Shown piece after piece: positions 62,401 to 64,000 of a stretch of DNA of 64,000 nt. Made by a program: the position numbers and the translations under genes. The number at the start of each line of letters is the position of its first letter. The stretch's first letter is position 1. Source of the DNA: Petrolisthes cinctipes (taxonomy: Eukaryota; Arthropoda; Malacostraca; Decapoda; Porcellanidae); assembly GCA_033782935.1 (NCBI GenBank), contig JAWQEG010000079.1, forward strand, positions 496,001 to 560,000, written 5' to 3'. The notes beneath the pieces are model-generated. The model had not been told where the DNA came from. It saw only the letters and a list, made by a program, of their open reading frames with translations, and ran no database searches.

Positions 62401-64000
62401 GGGTGTGCGGGTGTCATTACAGTGCTTTGACTCTAAATATCAACAGTCATTCATAGGGTGATGGGTGTGAGGGTGTCATTACAGTGCTTAGACTGAAATT
62501 ATCAACAGTCATTTATGTGGTGGTGGGTGTGTGGGTGTCATTATAGTGCTTGGACTGTAAATATCAACAGTCACTCATGGGGTGGTGGGTGTCTGTGTGT
62601 CATTAGTGCTTGGACTGTAAATATCAAGAGTCATTCAAGGGGTGGAGGGTGGCATTACAGTGCTTGGACTCTAAATATCAACAGTCATTTATAGAGTGGT
62701 GGGTGTGTGAGTGTCATTAAATAGCTTTGACTATAAATATCAACAGTCATTCATGGGGTTGTGGGTTTTTGGGTGTCTATGCAGTGCTTGGAGTGTAAAT
62801 ATCAACAGTCAATCATGGGGTGGTGGGTTTGTTGTTATCATTACAGTGCTTGGACTGTAAATATCAACCGTCATTTATGGGTTGGTGTTTGTGTGGGTGT
62901 CATTACAGTTCCTGGACTGTAAAAATTAACAGTCATTCATAGGGTGGTGGGTGTGTGAGTGTCATTAGAGAGCTTGGACTGTAAATATCAACAGTCATTC
63001 ATGGGGTGGTGGGTGTGTGGGTGTCATTACAGTGCTTAGACTATAAATATCAACAGTCAGTTATTGGTTTGTGGGTGTGTGGGTGTCATTACAGTGCTTG
63101 GACTGTAAATATTAACAGTCAATCATGGGGTGGTCGGTGTGTGGGTGTCATTACAGTGCTGGGACTGTAATTATCAACAGTCATTCATGGGGTGGTGTGT
63201 GTGTTGGTGTCATTACAGTGTTTTAACTATAAATATCAACATTCATTTATTGGGTGTTGGGTGTCATTACAGTGCTTTGACTATAAATATCAACAGTCAT
63301 TCATGGGGTGGTGCATGTGTGGGTGTAATGACAGTTCTTGGACTGTAAATATCAACAGTCATTAATGGGGTGGTGAGTGTGTGGGTGTCATTACAGTTCT
63401 TGAACTGTAAATATCAACCATCATTAATGTGTGGGTGTCATTACAGAGCTCAGACTGTAAATATTAACAGTTATTCCTGGGGTGGTGGGTGTGTTGGTGT
63501 CATTACAGTGCGTGGACTATAAATATGAACCATCATTTATGGGGTGGTGGGTGTGTGGGTGTCATTACAGTGCTTTGACTGTAAATATCAACAGTCATTC
63601 ATAGTGTGATGGGTGTGAGGGTGTCATTACAGTGCTTAGACTGTAATTATCAACAGTCATTCATGTGGTGGTGGGTGTGTGGGTGTCATTATATTGCTTG
63701 GACTGTAAATATCAACAGTCACTCATGGGGTGGTGGGTGTCTGTGTGTCATTAGTGCTTGGACTGTAAATATCAAGAGTCATTCAAGGGGTGGTGGGTGG
63801 CATTACAGTGCTTGGACTCTAAATATCAACAGTCATTCATAGAGTGGTGGGTGTGTGAGTGACATGACATCGTTTTGAATATAAATATCAACAGTTATTC
63901 ATGGGGTTGTGCGTTTTTGGGTGTCTATGCAGTGCTTGGAGTGTAAATATCAACAGTCAATCATGGGGTGGTGGGTGTGTGGTTGTCATTACAGTGCTTG
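44475..64000. repeat. Higher-order repeat, copy 2 (truncated by window end)
   Basis: Tandem partner of the 24,780-44,470 block, starting at the TGTGGTTAGTGGATGTC monomer (44,489; its partner is at 24,801). Relative to copy 1 it carries about 978 extra bp near 46,970-47,750, lacks about 1,568 bp corresponding to parts of 29,300-30,990, and carries about 1,958 extra bp at about 57,978-59,935. The last matches run to the window edge, so the copy probably continues. Confidence 0.88.
57978..59935. repeat. 1,958-bp stretch present only in copy 2
   Basis: Copies 1 and 2 match up to about 39,253/57,977 and resume at about 39,254/59,936 (CAACAGTCATTCAGGGTGTGG). The extra 1,958 bp is ordinary satellite, with an internal duplication near 58,480-58,700 and 59,160-59,380. 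At the equivalent point copy 1 joins two monomers seamlessly, so a deletion in copy 1 by unequal exchange is as likely as a gain in copy 2. Confidence 0.75.

Larger units (their letters stand above)
23740..64000 (+). repeat. 62-bp satellite array, block C
   Basis: More than 40 kb of head-to-tail satellite, roughly 650 monomers, one orientation, reaching the window edge. A near-consensus unit is 15,354-15,415 in block B; block C units follow the same plan. Common variant types are: an 8-bp deletion in the G/T tract, usually with CATTAGAG in place of CATTACAG; CATTAGTGC lacking 3 bp; ATCAAGTCATT lacking CAG; and ATTAACAG, which creates TTAA. There is no inversion and no further transposon in this block. 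No gene is recognisable: plus-strand frames of 60-163 codons are repetitive translations that change frame with each unit. Confidence 0.97.

Noticed and set aside
1..64000. CRISPR-like pattern of repeats and variable units
   Set aside because: Units are head-to-tail with no unique spacers, in a eukaryotic context with transposons; this is satellite DNA.
1..64000. True telomere repeat
   Set aside because: The G/T-rich half resembles yeast telomere sequence, but no run of a 5-8-bp telomere unit such as TTAGG or TTAGGG is present; the unit is 62 bp with an A/T-rich half.
1..64000. CENP-B box in the satellite
   Set aside because: I found no TTCG...CGGG pattern in the monomer; the consensus has no CpG at all. 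A centromeric role cannot be inferred from the sequence.

Overview
This is an animal (metazoan) genomic window. It is one very long tandem array of a short satellite, interrupted by two transposable elements. I see no host single-copy gene, rRNA or tRNA. The satellite fills about 54 kb: positions 1-6,197, 12,562-20,357 and 23,740-64,000. The monomer is about 62 bp and every copy lies in the same orientation. One half is G/T-rich (GGGGTGGTGGG, then TGTGTGGGTGT). The other half carries TTACAGT, GCTTGG, ACTGTAA and ATCAACAGTC, so each consensus unit holds two overlapping dyad symmetries. The host species cannot be fixed from the sequence. Its transposon types only suggest an animal.

The array is organised in nested higher-order repeats. 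The clearest is a tandem pair of very similar blocks about 19-20 kb long: copy 1 at about 24,780-44,470 and copy 2 at about 44,475 to the window end. Homologous positions lie 19,693, 19,382, 20,360, 20,282, 18,724 and 20,682 bp apart in successive stretches, so the two copies differ by block-size insertions and deletions. Inside each copy is a pair about 5.1 kb apart, and inside those a pair about 1.23 kb apart. Local duplications of 720, 801, 2,089 and about 2,890 bp occur elsewhere. The first part of the block right of the retrotransposon (12,562 to about 16,320) is a third copy of the segment at 39,699-43,091 and 60,381-63,773.

Element 1 (6,198-12,561, minus strand) is a nearly complete Ty3/Gypsy-type LTR retrotransposon. 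It has 801- and 798-bp LTRs that differ at four substitutions and two small indels, an arginine-tRNA-like primer binding site, a polypurine tract and a single Gag-Pol reading frame. The Pol order is protease, integrase, reverse transcriptase, RNase H. This is the unusual order of the Gmr1 group, with integrase upstream of RT as in Ty1/copia. The RT active site reads Tyr-Phe-Asp-Asn, so this copy is probably catalytically dead although it is young.

Element 2 (20,358-23,739, minus strand, TTAA on both sides) is a piggyBac-type DNA transposon. It has an uninterrupted transposase frame, all expected catalytic aspartates at piggyBac-like spacing, a C-terminal cysteine-rich domain and elaborate repeats in both end regions. 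Both elements sit where the satellite phase jumps, so neither is flanked by a simple uninterrupted monomer. Neither is repeated in the higher-order copies.
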